NCBI GenBank assembly: GCA_029931535.1
Contig: JAQPZY010001621.1
Location: forward strand, 3,138,001 to 3,202,000
DNA from: Margaritifera margaritifera
Taxonomy: Eukaryota > Mollusca > Bivalvia > Unionida > Margaritiferidae
Reading direction: 5' to 3'
Length of the DNA stretch: 64,000 bases
Positions 12,131-47,181 of this stretch are shown piece by piece (positions within the stretch are counted from its first letter, which is position 1; every line of letters begins with the position of its first letter). Both the position numbers and the translations under genes were made by a program. The notes under the pieces were generated by a model. That model was not told the DNA's origin. It did not search any database and saw nothing but the letters and a program-made list of their open reading frames with translations.

Positions 12131-12192
12131 GGCGGACAACAATTTATATTTTAGCATATCCCTTTTCGTGACTGTTTTGCCACCAACACTCT

Positions 12193-12446
12193 AGTCCTAC
12201 AATGTACGACGTCCACTCTGATATTTAGGATGTTTCATAAATATCATAGTGGACGTCTTACATCTCAGGTGGCCGACGCAAGCTTAATGTTAAAAAAGCA
12301 ATAACCTGAAGGAAAAAAATCATACCGAATGACAAAAGTTCCTCAGATTACTCCTATGACTCGTTCTGACATCGGACCCTGTCTATCATACTATATAATA
12401 CGAATCTGTCATAAATATCAGAGTGGACGTCTTACATTTTAGGACT
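12193..12446. mobile_element. MITE with about 35-bp terminal inverted repeats
   Basis: The left end AGTCCTACAATGTACGACGT continues CCACTCTGATATTTA. The right end is its near-perfect reverse complement (TAAATATCAGAGTGGACGTC then TTACATTTTAGGACT). A third copy of the arm occurs internally near 12236-12272 in the right-end orientation. ACCAACAC is found at 12182-12189 and again at 12447-12454, a candidate 8-bp target duplication. Three extra bases (TCT) lie between the left duplication and the repeat. It has no coding capacity. Confidence 0.75.
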
Positions 12447-12714
12447 ACCAACACCCAACCCGACCCTCCTTCACGCAATGGAAAATCTCAATCTGACTGG
12501 CAGATACCTATAATACTGAATACAACTTGACATTTACTGAAATTCTTGCTGTGAGAAAAAATTGACGTAGAATTACCAGTTTCTGCAAACTGCAAGCAGT
12601 TGCTGCACAAGAAAAATACAGTCTTTGACTAAATGGTACTTCAATCAAGCGTTCGAAGTTTAACAGTTAGGCGCAATTTTAATCTCTCTATTCCAATGGG
12701 GCATCTCAAGGCAT

Positions 12715-13385
12715 TTCACTGATTCGGACTATATCTGATTCGCACCACGGCTGATTCTGACCAATGCCAAGATGATTCGGACCATGTGAAATATTATAAG
12801 AAAAACAAGGTTACACACACACACACACACACACACACGATTTATTTTAGTAATTATTACTGTTTTCGCAAACATAGTAAGAAAATGTAAAAGGCTGATT
12901 TTCAGCTTTTAAATTTACATAAGATAGTTCTTAGTAAACTTCTAGCCGAAATAAAAACTAAAGAGATATAAGTTATCGCATTTAGATTTTACAATTTTTT
13001 TTAAAAATTTTTACAAAAAAGAAAACAAAGTTATTCTTTGAATCAATCTTCTAAAAAAAATTAGAACTTTTCATAAATCAGGTGAGTACGGGCGACTTTC
13101 CACACTATCAAACAGTAATGTTAATAAATTGGCCCATGCCATTTGTAGATTTATGATGCAAATCGTGTTTACTTTGCATTTTATTTGCCAAATAAATATT
13201 GTATCAAGAGTTGTTAATGAGTAACACAATACTAAAACTTACTTTACTGTTTTCGTTGAATGTTTATCTTGCGAGTAAAATCTCGAACCACTACGCCATT
13301 TTATTTTATTTTCATTCTAATTTCATTTAAAACACATATTAAATCTATTTAATGTTGATTTATGAATCGAGATTTTATTATATTA

Positions 13386-13467
<82 letters not shown>

Positions 13468-13930
13468 TGTACTGTACTGTACTGTACTGTACTGTACTAT
13501 ACTATACTATACTATACTATACTATACTATACTATACTATACTATACTATACTATACTATACTATACTATACTATACTATACTATACTATACTATACTAT
13601 ACTATACTATACTATACTATACTATACTATACTATACTATACTATACTATACTATACTATACTAACACTTCCATGCCACCAAAGATCACAAATTTACTTA
13701 AAGTCAGCATTCTATTTTGTGTTCAAGAATGGTGTTAAATTAAGTAAACTGGAAAATGACAAAATAGCTCTCATTATAACGGCATTGATCAAACAGGTTT
13801 TGCAAATTGATGGTTTGACGATCTCACTATAATTATTTGCAATTAAATTATTTAAGGGGATACAGATAAAACAAAGTATTAAACTGACAGTGATAATATG
13901 GGACAATTATATTAGCATTGATCAAATAGT
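12715..13930. mobile_element. Unclassified 'CTGATTCGGACCA' element, copy 1 (interrupted)
   Basis: It opens with several direct copies of a CTGATTCGGACCA-like motif (about 12718-12785). Its body then matches the second copy at 41968-44262 over long stretches, for example ACTATCAAACAGTAATGT, CAAATAAATATTGT, CAAATTGATGGT and CAAAGTATTAAACTGACAGT. Similarity stops near 13930, where the retrotransposon sequence of 14.0-17.5 kb begins. The microsatellite at 13386-13665 sits inside it. No ORF is conserved between the copies, so it looks non-autonomous. Confidence 0.65.
13386..13665. repeat. Compound microsatellite (CA)n(TA)n(ACTGT)n(ACTAT)n
   Basis: CA repeats pass into TA repeats (to about 13464). 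Then come seven ACTGT units, then more than 30 ACTAT units. The long overlapping plus-strand ORFs here are repeat artefacts. Confidence 0.97.
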
Positions 13931-14035
13931 CATCCCTTTAAAATATGGGGAAGACACACTTTCGTCATCATTCTCAAAATCTTAGATGACGTTAAAAGTG
14001 ACAGAATTGTTGGCATAGAATTCAAATTTCCAGAT

Positions 14036-14965
14036 ATGCAAAATGTATATATTTTTTGTGTATATATGCCGACCCTACTGTATGGCATAGATTGTTACAG
14101 GGCGCAAATTGAGTTGATTCAAAATCTGTATGATCAGTACTCACAGCTGGGTAACGTGTATTTAACAGGGGATTTCAATGCAGTAGCTGAACCAGACACT
14201 TTCAGAGATTACAAAGATAGGGTATTTCATGAGTTCTTGCGATATAATAAGCTAGTGAGTGCTGGACATTTAATAATATGCACTGGTTCCCGTTATACAT
14301 TCAACCCAGCAAGAACGATGATTGATCATTTTGTACTGTCGGATCAATGCATAGGTAGCTTACGGAGTGTGCACATTGTTTCAGATCACGAAGAGCACGT
14401 GATATCTGACCACCTCCCTATCCTTACTTCCCTTCGTACAGTGACCTGTGGGAGAGACTTCAGACAGTCAATGAAGAGAAATAACATAGCTTGGAATAAA
14501 TTAGACGCCGATACATTGAAAAATTATCAAACTGAGCTGGACCATCGCCTGAAAACTTTTGATATAGATACTATTTCGGACAATGTTGATAGATTTTACG
14601 GGCACATTGTTAATGCAATACAGCAGTCAAGCGACATCGCGCTTCCAAAGTCCAAATTCAATTATCATGCCAAACCATACTGGTCAAATGAACTCAAAGA
14701 AGCACATAAACTTCAAAGACAAGCTAGGTATATTTGGATAAATGAGGGAAGACCGAGGGGTGGTCAACATAATTCTTACAGAGAATATAAAGATAAGAAG
14801 AGAGACTTTAGAAACCTTCAAAAACTAGCTGTGAAAAAATATATGGGGGAGGTATATGAAGAAATTGAAACAGCACATGAATGCGATGTAAGGCACTTTT
14901 GGAAAGTGATCAATGTTAAGAGAGGGAACAATATAAATTTTTGTCAGGAACTATCAACTGATTGA
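14036..14965 (+). pseudogene. Endonuclease/linker part of non-LTR ORF2
   Basis: The 309-codon open stretch has endonuclease/exonuclease/phosphatase hallmarks: GNVYLTGDFNAV (metal-binding GDFN), SRYTFNP, TMIDHFVLSD and the C-terminal ISDHLPI motif with the catalytic SDH. The N-terminal catalytic part is missing; a matching frame (SDRIVGIEFKF) continues upstream of the first ATG to about 13985. The frame ends at a TGA, after which the same frame continues (RDDASIANGF...) to about 15320. This is a stop mutation rather than a true C-terminus. Confidence 0.85.
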
Positions 14966-15512
14966 GTTTGTGTCCGTGATGATGCTTCCATTGCAAATGG
15001 CTTTGCCAGATACTATGAGGACATTCACACGCCAAATTTTAGCCATAGTTTTGACGAAAACTTTTATGAATTTATAGATAGAGAATTAAGTCGGGCTCTA
15101 CAAGATGGAGCAAGCCATATCGAGGCCTTACAGACCAGTATCAGTGTAAATGAAGTAAGAGAAATCATTAATAGTCTAAAGAAATCAAAAGCATCAGGCC
15201 ATGATCGAATTTGCAATGAACATTTGATCTATGGCAGCGATTACCTCATAGAGTGTATGACAATTTTATTTACTCAGATGATTGATCAATCTTACATACC
15301 TGTAGACTGCAAAAAGGGTTAGTAATACCACTGTACAAAGGTAACAGAAAATCAAAGAACTCACTCGAAAGTTACCGGCCTGTTACTTTACTGCCTGTTA
15401 TCTACAAAACTTTTGAGAAAATTATTCATGAACGTTTGGTAACTTGGCTCAAAGATTTTAATTCTAATATACCCAGTTCACAGCAACATGGTTACCAAAA
15501 AGTTTTTCGCTG

Positions 15513-17177
15513 TTGCAATCAGTACAATATAATGTAAACATGGGTTCGCGGGTTTTTGCTGCTTTTCTTGATACAAAAAAGGCATTTGATACCGTGTGGC
15601 ACAAAGGGTTACTTTTTAAATTATTCATGTTGGGAATTACGGGTAAATCCCTTTTGATATTTTTTAACATGTATATAAATTTACAGAGCAAAGTCCTTGT
15701 CAATGGGCAATTTTCGGACTGGTTCTCAATTGGCCAAGGAGTGAGACAAGGGGGTGTTTTATCAACCTTGATGTACACAATATTTATAAATGACTTGCTG
15801 CTCCAGTTAGAGAATAGTGGATTTGGAGCAAAGATTGGATCCTTAGCTGTGGGAAATCCAACCCTAGCTGATGACATTTCACTTTTGGCTATATATCCTA
15901 GCAATCTACAAAAGCTGTTACATATAGCATACGCCTACAGTAATAAGTGGCGATTTGAGCTTAGTGTCACAAAGTCATACATTATCATTTTCGGTCCCCA
16001 ATACAAGAATTATGTCAATATGAAATGGTATCTTGGGCCGTCATGTTTGCCGGTTACTGATTCGGCAACACACCTGGGACACCGGATTAACTCAAAGCTG
16101 ACGTCGCATGACGCAATACTCGATGCATGCAAGAAAGGGAAAAAATCTTTTCACGGTCTGTTTGGTATTGGCATTAAACCTAATGGTTTAAATCCTTTGG
16201 TTGCTGCAAATGTGATCAAAAAGGTAATTTTTCCTTCAATGTTTTATGGAAGTGAATTATGGTTTAATATTTCAAAAAGTGACCTCTCTTCATTGGATAA
16301 AACTCTGAGGTATTTTGCCAAACATTTACAAGGCTTCCCAACACGTACAAGATCAAACATCGCTCTGGGAATGTTAGGATGGACATCAGCTCAGTCCGAA
16401 ATTGATAGAAGAAAATTGATGTTTTTACACAGATTGTGTTTGATGCCTAATAACGTGCATACTAAACGTGTGTTTAACGTTGCGTTATTTCACTTCATTT
16501 TGAGCGGATGCATGTCAAGCTACGGGTTAATTTCAAATCTATATTATACGTTAAAGAAGTTTGACTTGCTTGAGTATCTAACTGATTATTTGCAGCATTC
16601 CGAAATTCCAGATAAACAAAATTGGAAAGAAATTGTAAGGTCAAAAATTGCTGGTCTTGAAAATAGCCTCTGGAGAGTTCGTATGTCTAATCAAGCAGAT
16701 TTTGATAGATTCTCTTCGATACACGAATCCTTGCGACCTGCCTCAGTATGGCAGTCGACTAAAACCAGACAGCACACTAAGGTATTTACATATGTAGCTA
16801 AACCATGGGCTGCTGTTCCTCAAACACAGCTCGATATGTGTATTGGATGTGGGAATGTTTATACAGACTTGATACTTCATTGTTGTGTTGCTTGTCCATA
16901 TATGTCTGATTTCAGAAACTCTTTCTGTGATTTCCTTACTGATAAATTTCCACTGAGCCTGCATATTACGTTATTTAATGCAGAAGATGAGCTGCTACTG
17001 CAATATCTTCTAGGTAAAAGGTTACCAGCAGGTGTAATCACACAAAGAAAACTCCAAGTTATTCGCCCTGTATGCATCATACTTTGTCGTGCAGTGTGCA
17101 GCTATCTTCTGCAAAAAAGGTACTTAAACTTGCAACTTATGCAGCTGAGGAACACTTTAATGATGGATATACTGTAA
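15513..17177 (+). pseudogene. Reverse transcriptase and C-terminal region of non-LTR ORF2
   Basis: The 554-codon open frame contains RT motifs in order: AAFLDTKKAFDTVWH (motif A), GVRQGGVLSTLMYTIFINDL (motif B), TLADDISLLA (motif C with ADD) and a thumb region. It has a C-terminal Cys/His-rich segment (CIGCGNVYTDLILHCCVAC) of the kind found after RT in several LINE clades. The upstream RT fingers (RPVTLLPVIYKTFEK near 15375-15420) are in another frame because of indels. Catalytic residues are intact but no full ORF2 can be made from this copy. Clade not assigned. Confidence 0.85.
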
Positions 17178-17438
17178 GAATTTGTATTCTAGTATTCTAT
17201 TTTATATCATAGACGAACAATGTTATGATATTCACACTATAGATCTCTTGACATTATTGCATGTACGAAGTAATTGATGTTGGTTCTACGGCGCCCCGGA
17301 TTCACAGTTTGCTTATTTTTTAATTTTTTTTTAAATTCGTGTTTGTTTGTTTTGTATTCATTTATTTACTTTGGTACTTATTTATTGATTGTATTCAGAT
17401 GATTTATTGTTATAACATGCAATCTTCTACGGAAGGAA

Positions 17439-17596
17439 ATAAAGATGATGATGATGATGATGACTAATATGGAACTTGTGCTTTTTATCCGTGTCAATCA
17501 AAGTATGATGCAAATGGGGGTCATAGCTGTGGTTCAAGATTCTTGTTGCTGTTGTTGTTTTTGTTGTTGTTGTTGTTGTTCTTCTTCTTCTTCTTC

Positions 17597-17627
<31 letters not shown>

Positions 17628-17629
17628 GT
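17439..17629. repeat. Microsatellites (GAT)n and (TTG)n(TTC)n(TTA)n
   Basis: The GAT run at 17445-17463 is the retrotransposon tail. A compound TTG/TTC/TTA run at 17543-17627 follows after about 80 bases. The frames that read through it encode homopolymers and are artefacts. Confidence 0.9.
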
Positions 17630-18462
17630 CTACAAGATATAGCACCAAGAAATATCCAAACTCATAATCGAATATCTTAAGTTGCACGATCTTTTTCTAA
17701 CATAAAAAACCAAATAAATAAATAAATATATCTTTGAGAGCGCCCACATTTTGCCTAAATATCATACTTTTTGGACAAATCGGAGACGAGGTTGCTTCGA
17801 ATGTTTGGACGCAAACTTCTCAATGTTAGAACTAGGAGTCAGAACCGGTCTATTGAGACTTATTGACATTTTTGTTGCTGTTTTTTTAAATTTATTTTTA
17901 CAATATAGGTTCAAGGCCGATTACGAAAATTTAATATTGTAGCTAATTGTTCTTTTAAAGAAAATTTCCAAATCATTTTTTTTCCTTCAGTTCAAGTTGA
18001 TAATAAGGTATTTTAACCTGTATAGATTAGTTAGAATTTGAATTTGTATCACGCGGAAGTCAGAATACTTCAGGTGAATGTTAAAAAATGTATCTAGTTT
18101 ATTGTTCATATAGCCGTTGATTGATATTTCTATTTATTTATTTATTTATTTATTTATTTTTTTATTTTTTTAATGCATAAGTTTTCTTATGAGGGATGAC
18201 TCGCCTCTGTTTCAGCTACATATATGCAGAATTTCACAATTCTTAGTTTGCTTTTTTATTTCAATTATTAGGAATATGTTTTTGTCTGTATATTTACATC
18301 ACAAAGTAAAAGTGTCAGATTTATCGTTATCTTTAAGAATTTGGACATTGTCCCGGCTCCGCGTTCAAATATTATCCATTTCCTCCAGGTACTTGACGAC
18401 GGAACGCTTTCAGTTTCGATTTCTGCTTGTTCTTCCTTTAAATTATATGTAAAATATACTCC
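17630..18462. other. Upstream region of the BTBD19-like gene
   Basis: AT-rich sequence with an (ATTT)n run near 18131-18162. It should contain the promoter and 5' UTR of the gene starting at 18463, but I see no element specific enough to call. Confidence 0.4.
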
Positions 18463-40564
<22,102 letters not shown>

Positions 40565-40680
40565 AGTCTGTCGCATTGCAAAGCATCTGTATATGATGTT
40601 AGTGGAAAATGATTTGGTCCCGCATTTTGCCTGCTACAAAATAGTGAATTCATCCAATAACCTGTCTGATTGTTTGAAAA

Positions 40681-40686
40681 AATAAA
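40681..40686 (+). terminator. Poly(A) signal of the BTBD19 homologue
   Basis: AATAAA lies 117 bases after the stop, the first such hexamer downstream, and fits a short 3' UTR. Confidence 0.65.
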
Positions 40687-40736
40687 CATGTTTATAATTC
40701 TTTGGACAATTTTGGGCCTGATATAATTGTGGAATA

Positions 40737-41914
40737 CCACAGGTCTCTATCCTTGGACCTCTGTTATTCTTTCTATTTATTAATGACTTACCTCTTATGA
40801 TAGGAAATTCAATTTCTTACACTGACCTTTATGCAGACAACACTACACAATCTGAGTCAGGTAAAACCAAAACTGAACTTGAAAATATCTTACAAGATGC
40901 TCTTAAGAGATTTGAAGTATGGTGCAAGGAAAGAGTATGATTATAAATATTAAAAAAAGCCCTACTAAAATGAGCAAAGCTAGATAGTGACAAACTCCAA
41001 GTTCTATTTTTTGAACCTCAATATGACCTCTCATGATAAAAACTCTTGGTATATTTGTAGAGAACAATCTAACTTGGTCTATTCACATTAAACATGTTTC
41101 AAAAAAGGTTAATTCTTTCCTTTGGCTACTTAGGAAAATCAGAATAATTCCTTTTCAGTGTGGGGTCATCTTTTATAAAAGTTATATTCAGCCATATTTG
41201 GACTAATGTAATGTAATTTGGGGTAATACCTCTAATTCAAACATAACAACACTTTTAAGACTCCAAAAGAGGGCATACCATTTAATTCTAGATCAATGTA
41301 TAGACAATTTCCAGGATGCAGTGAATAATATAAAATTTTACCAATACATGAAAGAATGTTTCTTAGAAAGGTCAAATGTATGTATAAAGTGTCCAGAAAA
41401 GCCATTCCTGTGTACCTAAGCAATATCTTTCACTAAAGAGATACTGATGGTACTCCAAATTTAAGGTCTGTTAGAAATAAAAATTACATTATACTAAAGT
41501 CAAAGAAGAAATTGTTTAAAAAGAGCTTTCAATATACTGGTCCACTGGTATGCAACAACATTCCCAATGACATAAGGCATGCTCCTAGCATTTCTTCTTT
41601 TGATAATCAATGTCTTAAATGGATGAAATCTTAAGACACTCGAACAGGTCTTAGTAATATAAATACCTCTTGCTTTCCTATGCTTATAAATCTTTTTTAC
41701 ACATGAATTTTTCAAAACAGCACAATATTTTTTTATATGTTTTTGTGCTCACTGATGCTTGTGCATATGTTCTGGGCTTGAAACTTTTATTCCCAGATTT
41801 ATCACATTGTGCTGTATATACTGTACATAACAGAAGGCCTCAAGGTAGATTAGTTCAGACTGAGTTACCTTCTCTAAATAAAGTCATTACTATTATTATT
41901 ATTATTATTATTAA
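40737..41914 (+). pseudogene. Decayed 3' end of a CR1-like LINE
   Basis: One frame reads SILGPLLFFLFINDLPLM followed by LYADNTTQSESG, i.e. RT motifs B and C with ADD changed to ADN. KTELENILQDALKRFEVWC follows. Many stops and shifts follow, with recognisable C-terminal RT similarity to about 41600. It ends CTAAATAAAGTCATTACTATT plus (ATT)n to 41914, a typical LINE tail. It lies just after the BTBD19 poly(A) signal. Confidence 0.75.
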
Positions 41915-41967
41915 ATATTTCTCATTGAACATTTATGAATTTTCAATGTATATGTACTGTCATAATT

Positions 41968-43721
41968 AAGAATGCTGTCTGATTCGGATAATGGCTGATC
42001 TGGACCAAATGCCAGGCTGATTCAGACCATTGAGATTTTATTGATATTTTTGACCAAAAAAACCTTTTCAGTGTTTACAATAAAGAAAACATAAAGTTAT
42101 TCTTTGAATTAATATCTTTGAAAAACAGTTTGAAACTATTCATAAATCAGTCCAGTATGGCCGATTTTCAACACTATCAAACAGTAATGTATATAAATTG
42201 ACCTATGGCTTTTATTGATTTCTAATGCAAATCATGTTTTCTTCACATTATATTTACCAAATAAATATTGTGTAAAGAGTTACTGATCAATAACACAATA
42301 TTAAAACATACTTTAGTGTTATCATTGAATTTTTATTTTGTGAGTACAATTTTTAACCAGTGGAAAAAAAAACCTAATTTTATTTTTATTCTAACCTTTG
42401 AAAATTTGCAAATATTAATGAACGTAAATATTTCATTTAAAGCACATATTAAATCCAATAAAGCTTGATTTCTGAATAGAGATTTTATTATATTAGCACA
42501 TATAATATAAAAACACTTCCATGTAACCTAAGATCACAAAATTATTTAAAATCAGCATATTTTGTGTTCTAGAATGGTATTAAATTCAGTAAATTGGAAA
42601 CTGACAACAAAAGTGCTTTAATTGATCAAATGGGTTTTGCAAATTGATGGTCAGATGATCTGACTACATGTATTAATGTTTGCAATTAAATTAATTAAGG
42701 GCATACTGATCAAACAAAGTATTAAACTGACAGTGATATGTTTAATTATAGTGGCATGAATCAATTCAGTGTTAGTAAGCATACAATTAAATGATACATT
42801 ATGAATTCAGATGCAAACAAATTACATAAGGTTCCTTAAACAAAGATTAGTAAAATATATTTCATCTTTCAACAGAGATAACACCACCATTTATGTTATG
42901 TTATCATTTTCTTTTGCATAATTATTATGAGATTAGCAGAATATATACATATGATATTGACATATGATAATGTATTGATCTGACATGACTCCAGTTTAAT
43001 TTTGTAGTATGCAAGTTTTATTTAGTATTATTAGTATATAGTACAATATTCAGTATAAAGATAAATACTGCATAAATCTAGAAAAAGCATTAACATACAT
43101 GTACTCAGACCAGTATATATAGATGAAAAAAAAATCTAACAAACACCTTAACATACTCAGACCAGTATACAGTGTATATAGTCTAAAAAAATCTAACAAA
43201 CACCTTAACATACTCAGACCAGTATATATAGACGAAACAAAATTAACAAAAACCTTAACATACTCAGACCAGTATACAGTGTATATAGTCTAAAAAAATC
43301 TTACAAAAGCATTAACATACTTGGACCAATTTATATAGGTGAACAAAAATTTACTGCATGGGCTTTTTTTTCACAATTATTTTCAGTGTGAGTAATTTGC
43401 ATAAAATTAAATGATACAATTTGAATTTTAAAAAAAACAAAGATTAGTGAAATATATTTCATTTTTCTAAAGAGATAACACCACCATTTTCGTTACGTTT
43501 TCATTTTCTTTATTATAATTAATACGAGGTCCACATGATTAGCAGAATATGGATACACGATATTGATGTATACAATTTTATTGAAATAAATCATAAATCT
43601 GACATGAACCGAGTGTCATTTTTACTACCAACATTTTATTTAGCACTATTATTATATAGTACAATATACAGGATATAGATACATTTTACATAAATCTAAC
43701 AACAGCATTAACATACTCAGA

Positions 43722-43815
<94 letters not shown>

Positions 43816-44262
43816 TGACAATTTTTTACTGCATTGGCCCTGTTTTCATGATTTTTTTCAGTGTTAGTAATTGTATTATTTCTCAATAAAATAAATTGAA
43901 CTCTTTAAATTTTGTACAAAGGTGAATGAGCTGCTTTGAAAATAGTTCACTATTAAATTGGCAATGCAAGATAAATAGTCCTACATTATTTTATTTTATT
44001 TGTATACAGAACAGCACCATTATCTCGTGTAAAATCAGGGTTTTGCTTCCTTAATTGCAGTTTTGAACTGCTCAACATACCTGGAAATAATGATAATTAT
44101 CATATTTGAAACAATTGTAAATGTCACATTTAATCTGAAATGAAACTTAATAATATTTCACAACTTCCAAATCAGCCCATAATATAGTCTGAATCAACCC
44201 ATAATTTAGCCCGAATAAGCCTGGTCTGAATCAGCCATGGTTCAAATCAGGCTACCTAATAG
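41968..44262. mobile_element. Unclassified 'CTGATTCGGACCA' element, copy 2
   Basis: The left end has direct copies of CTGATTCGGATAATGGCTGA and CTGATTCAGACCATTGAG. The right end (44177-44262) has the same motif inverted (TGGTCTGAATCAGCCATGG, GTCTGAATCAACCC). The body matches copy 1 (12715-13930) over about 800 bases. Inside are a ~620-bp duplication, a 58-bp minisatellite and a (TA)n tract. No transposase frame is visible, so it is probably a non-autonomous DNA element. Confidence 0.65.
42760..43860. repeat. Internal ~620-bp tandem duplication with nested 58-bp repeats
   Basis: TTCAGTGTTAGTAAG...AAACAAAGATTAGTAAAATA TATTTCAT...AGAGATAACACCACCATTT recurs from 43382 with about 20 percent change by eye. 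Between them, TTAACATACTCAGACCAGTA TA plus TATAG...AAATCTAACAAACACC repeats about five times (43085-43335). A (TA)n tract occupies 43727-43812. Confidence 0.75.
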
Positions 44263-46386
44263 TATCATACTGAAATAATTCTTGTATCAATAATTATCAA
44301 GAACATTTTGTGATTGCAAGTGCAGCATTAAAGCTGCATTCGCTCCCAAAACAAATCTGAACTGACATAATGAATATGCTCCTTGTAGGTCCCAATTATT
44401 TAAGATGATTGCCTTACCACAGACATCGACCCAGAACATCCTTTTTTAATTTTTGGGAAACCCAAGTGTTGTAGACTAAATGTAGTACTGACTACACTCA
44501 TTGACATGGTGGTTTTGAAAATGATACCCAGTTACTAAACATGGACTGTATTGTAGTAGTTTCTGATGTGGTCTATTACACAATTTTGGAGAACAAGTTT
44601 CAGGCTTGGCACAGTAATCATATAAACTGTCTGACAGCGACATTGGGACCAAATAGCATGTGCTTTTCTAACCCTCAGGTTAATTACAGGTGGGCTGTTT
44701 ATAGTTACATGTGCTGTGATGACCATTATTTTGATCATCGTGAATGCAAGTGTAAAAAACAGCATATTGGAAATCACTCGAGCTTATTTAAATGCTAACC
44801 TGTCTGCCCTATAAAAATAAGATCCCCCTGGATTTCCCCTTATTTTCTTGACTGACATTTTTTATAATTATTCTTCATTAGGAAATCCACAGAATTATGT
44901 CCTGCTATTATCTCCGGTTACTGTTTTAAACATTTACAAGGAACTAATCAATGATCAAAAAGAGAAAAAAAGTAATTACATTTAGGTAAAAAAAAAACTT
45001 CATTCATTTTGGGAAAAAGAGTATCACGCAGTTGAAAATCTGTTTGATTTGAGTGAAATTCTTTTCTCATTCAGAGATAGTAATTTAATAAAAAGAGAGA
45101 ATTCCATTAAAGCAGAGTTGCATCTAGGATGTGCAATTGCATGATTTCTTACAATTTTTGACAATATGCCACAAAATTGTTGTCTCCTTGCACTCAGAAT
45201 GGCACAACAAATAGGCATTTTGCAAAGTTATATAAATCTCGCATATGTTTTTGATGTTACACCTGGAAGTCTGTTCTGACTGTCTCGAAAAATCAATACA
45301 TCAGTCAATCAAAAAAAAGTTGGATTCTGAGTTTTGATTGATATTTTGCCTGTGTAAGGCTTGTGTTCCAGACATGCCACATGACAAAGAAATGAATGAA
45401 AGCATTGAGGATGAATAACAGGAAAATCTGGAAAGTGAAAATGTTTACACTTGTATACTTGCCATATTCCCAGACAGTGTTGGGGGATTTTTGAGACTCG
45501 AAAAGTGTATTTTGAGGTCCCAAGGGGGTCAGTGCACGTGATTCCAAAAAAGCAATGTCGTCCAATTGAGAATAAGCTATCTTTTTATATGAGAAAATGA
45601 CTGGATATTTAAATTTGAAAAAAATGAAAAAAACATGTTTTTTTTAAAGCATTTAATACACTTAGAAACAAAAAATAGTTAGCAGACATGTCAAATATCA
45701 TCACCACACACATATACACACATACATGCACTCAGTCACAAAATCACAACCACACAGACATTAAATAAAAAAATACACCATGTTTCTGTCTTTAAAATCC
45801 ATTGGACAGTGAAATATAGTCCTAATTAAATGCAGTCTTTGCTGCTGTCAATAGTTCAGTAGGAGGTTTGAAGGTAATGCAAGTGTCATTTGTGTTCATC
45901 ATTACACTCATCAGAGACTGGATGGTACCAGTACTGTTGTTCAAACTTCCCTGCTGGATTCTCTGAGTGAATCTAGGTCAGAACTGAGTTGATCTTGTTG
46001 ACCATAATGCTGGCATTGTCAGAACTATATCTGATGCAGTCTGACCACAAGATATGCATGTCTGTATAGAAAAAAAGAAAATACAAACCAAATTTGGGAC
46101 CGACCATTTCATTAGGGAGGGGGGGCATCTAATATTTGCAAGCTTAATGGTGCAGGTAATACAGCAGTAATAAATGATAGAGATGAGTTTGATAAAAATG
46201 GTGCAATCAGCACCAAGAAAATACTCCTTACATATTGGTGGCAACTGAATATTTTTTCCTCGATACAGTCTTCATTTCCAATAAGTTTTTTTTATAATGA
46301 ACACAGAGCCACCTACTGTCCTTGCTTAACCACCCCACCACCATTCCCGTTATAGAGGTAAGGGGTCATATGTCGCAACATTTTTA
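44263..46386. other. Intergenic sequence, no gene recognised
   Basis: AT-rich sequence. ORFs of up to about 88 codons on both strands lack domains or splice support. A G run precedes GCATCTAAT at 46117-46133, resembling the edge of the hairpin-type repeats. Confidence 0.4.
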
Positions 46387-47102
46387 ACAAGAGGCCCAAG
46401 TAGGCCTAATATTGCTCACCAGGCAATACATACTTAACAGTTAACTATTTTACAAAGCAGATGTATGTAGTATTGTAAGAAAACATCCTATGTCAGCCAT
46501 CTCTCAAACTTTATATCGTGTGAACTTACCTATTTTATTACAGTCTGATAAAAATTATCTCCAAAAACAAAGGCATAAATAATATGCAGAGTCTCTGCAC
46601 ATAATTGAAGTCATCTAGGATATGTAAAAGTTAAGTTTACAGGTGAAGCTTTACTTTGTGGTCTATCGAGTCACATGGCTTTCACATAATTGAAATTATT
46701 ATACACCATTTTTTTTTTTAAGGACATTGGTTTCATTACTCTTGGTAATTAAATTTGATAGCATATTAAGAGAAAAGCATATTGGAGTATTTTAAAGGCT
46801 GAAGATACAAAATAAAGATTTATAATTTTTTTGGAGTAATGGCACTGAGTATATGTAATGCCATAAAATAATACACAATACATACAAAGTTTCAGGCACT
46901 TTAACATAGCAATTCTAACAGCGGTCAAAGTCTACCTTACCAAACATATCAAACTTGCTTCAAAATATTTGAAAAATTCAAATGTGGTAAAGTTTTAAAA
47001 ACAAAATACTCTGCAAAATAAATGTACAAACTTAGACATGGGTTTTACGAGAAATATGTTCTTCTTGTAGCAAAATCAATGTTAGACAAAAACACAATTA
47101 CA

Positions 47103-47181
<79 letters not shown>

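Larger units (their letters stand above)
13940..17464 (+). mobile_element. Non-LTR retrotransposon, 5'-truncated, (GAT)n tail
   Basis: It encodes an apurinic-type endonuclease followed by a reverse transcriptase in one orientation and ends with AATAAA followed by GATGATGATGATGATGATGA. The 5' end is cut within the endonuclease domain, typical of target-primed reverse transcription. The coding region carries one in-frame TGA (near 14963) and two indels (near 15315 and 15505). Without those three lesions it would be one long ORF, so the copy is fairly young. The left boundary abuts the unclassified element at about 13930. Confidence 0.85.

Noticed and set aside
13352..13832. Two plus-strand ORFs of 128 and 156 codons
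   Set aside because: Almost entirely (CA)n/(TA)n/(ACTAT)n microsatellite.
44535..44798. Cys/His-rich-looking 85-codon plus-strand ORF and its antisense partner
   Set aside because: Cys/His spacing fits no zinc-binding family I know, and there is no splice or homology support.
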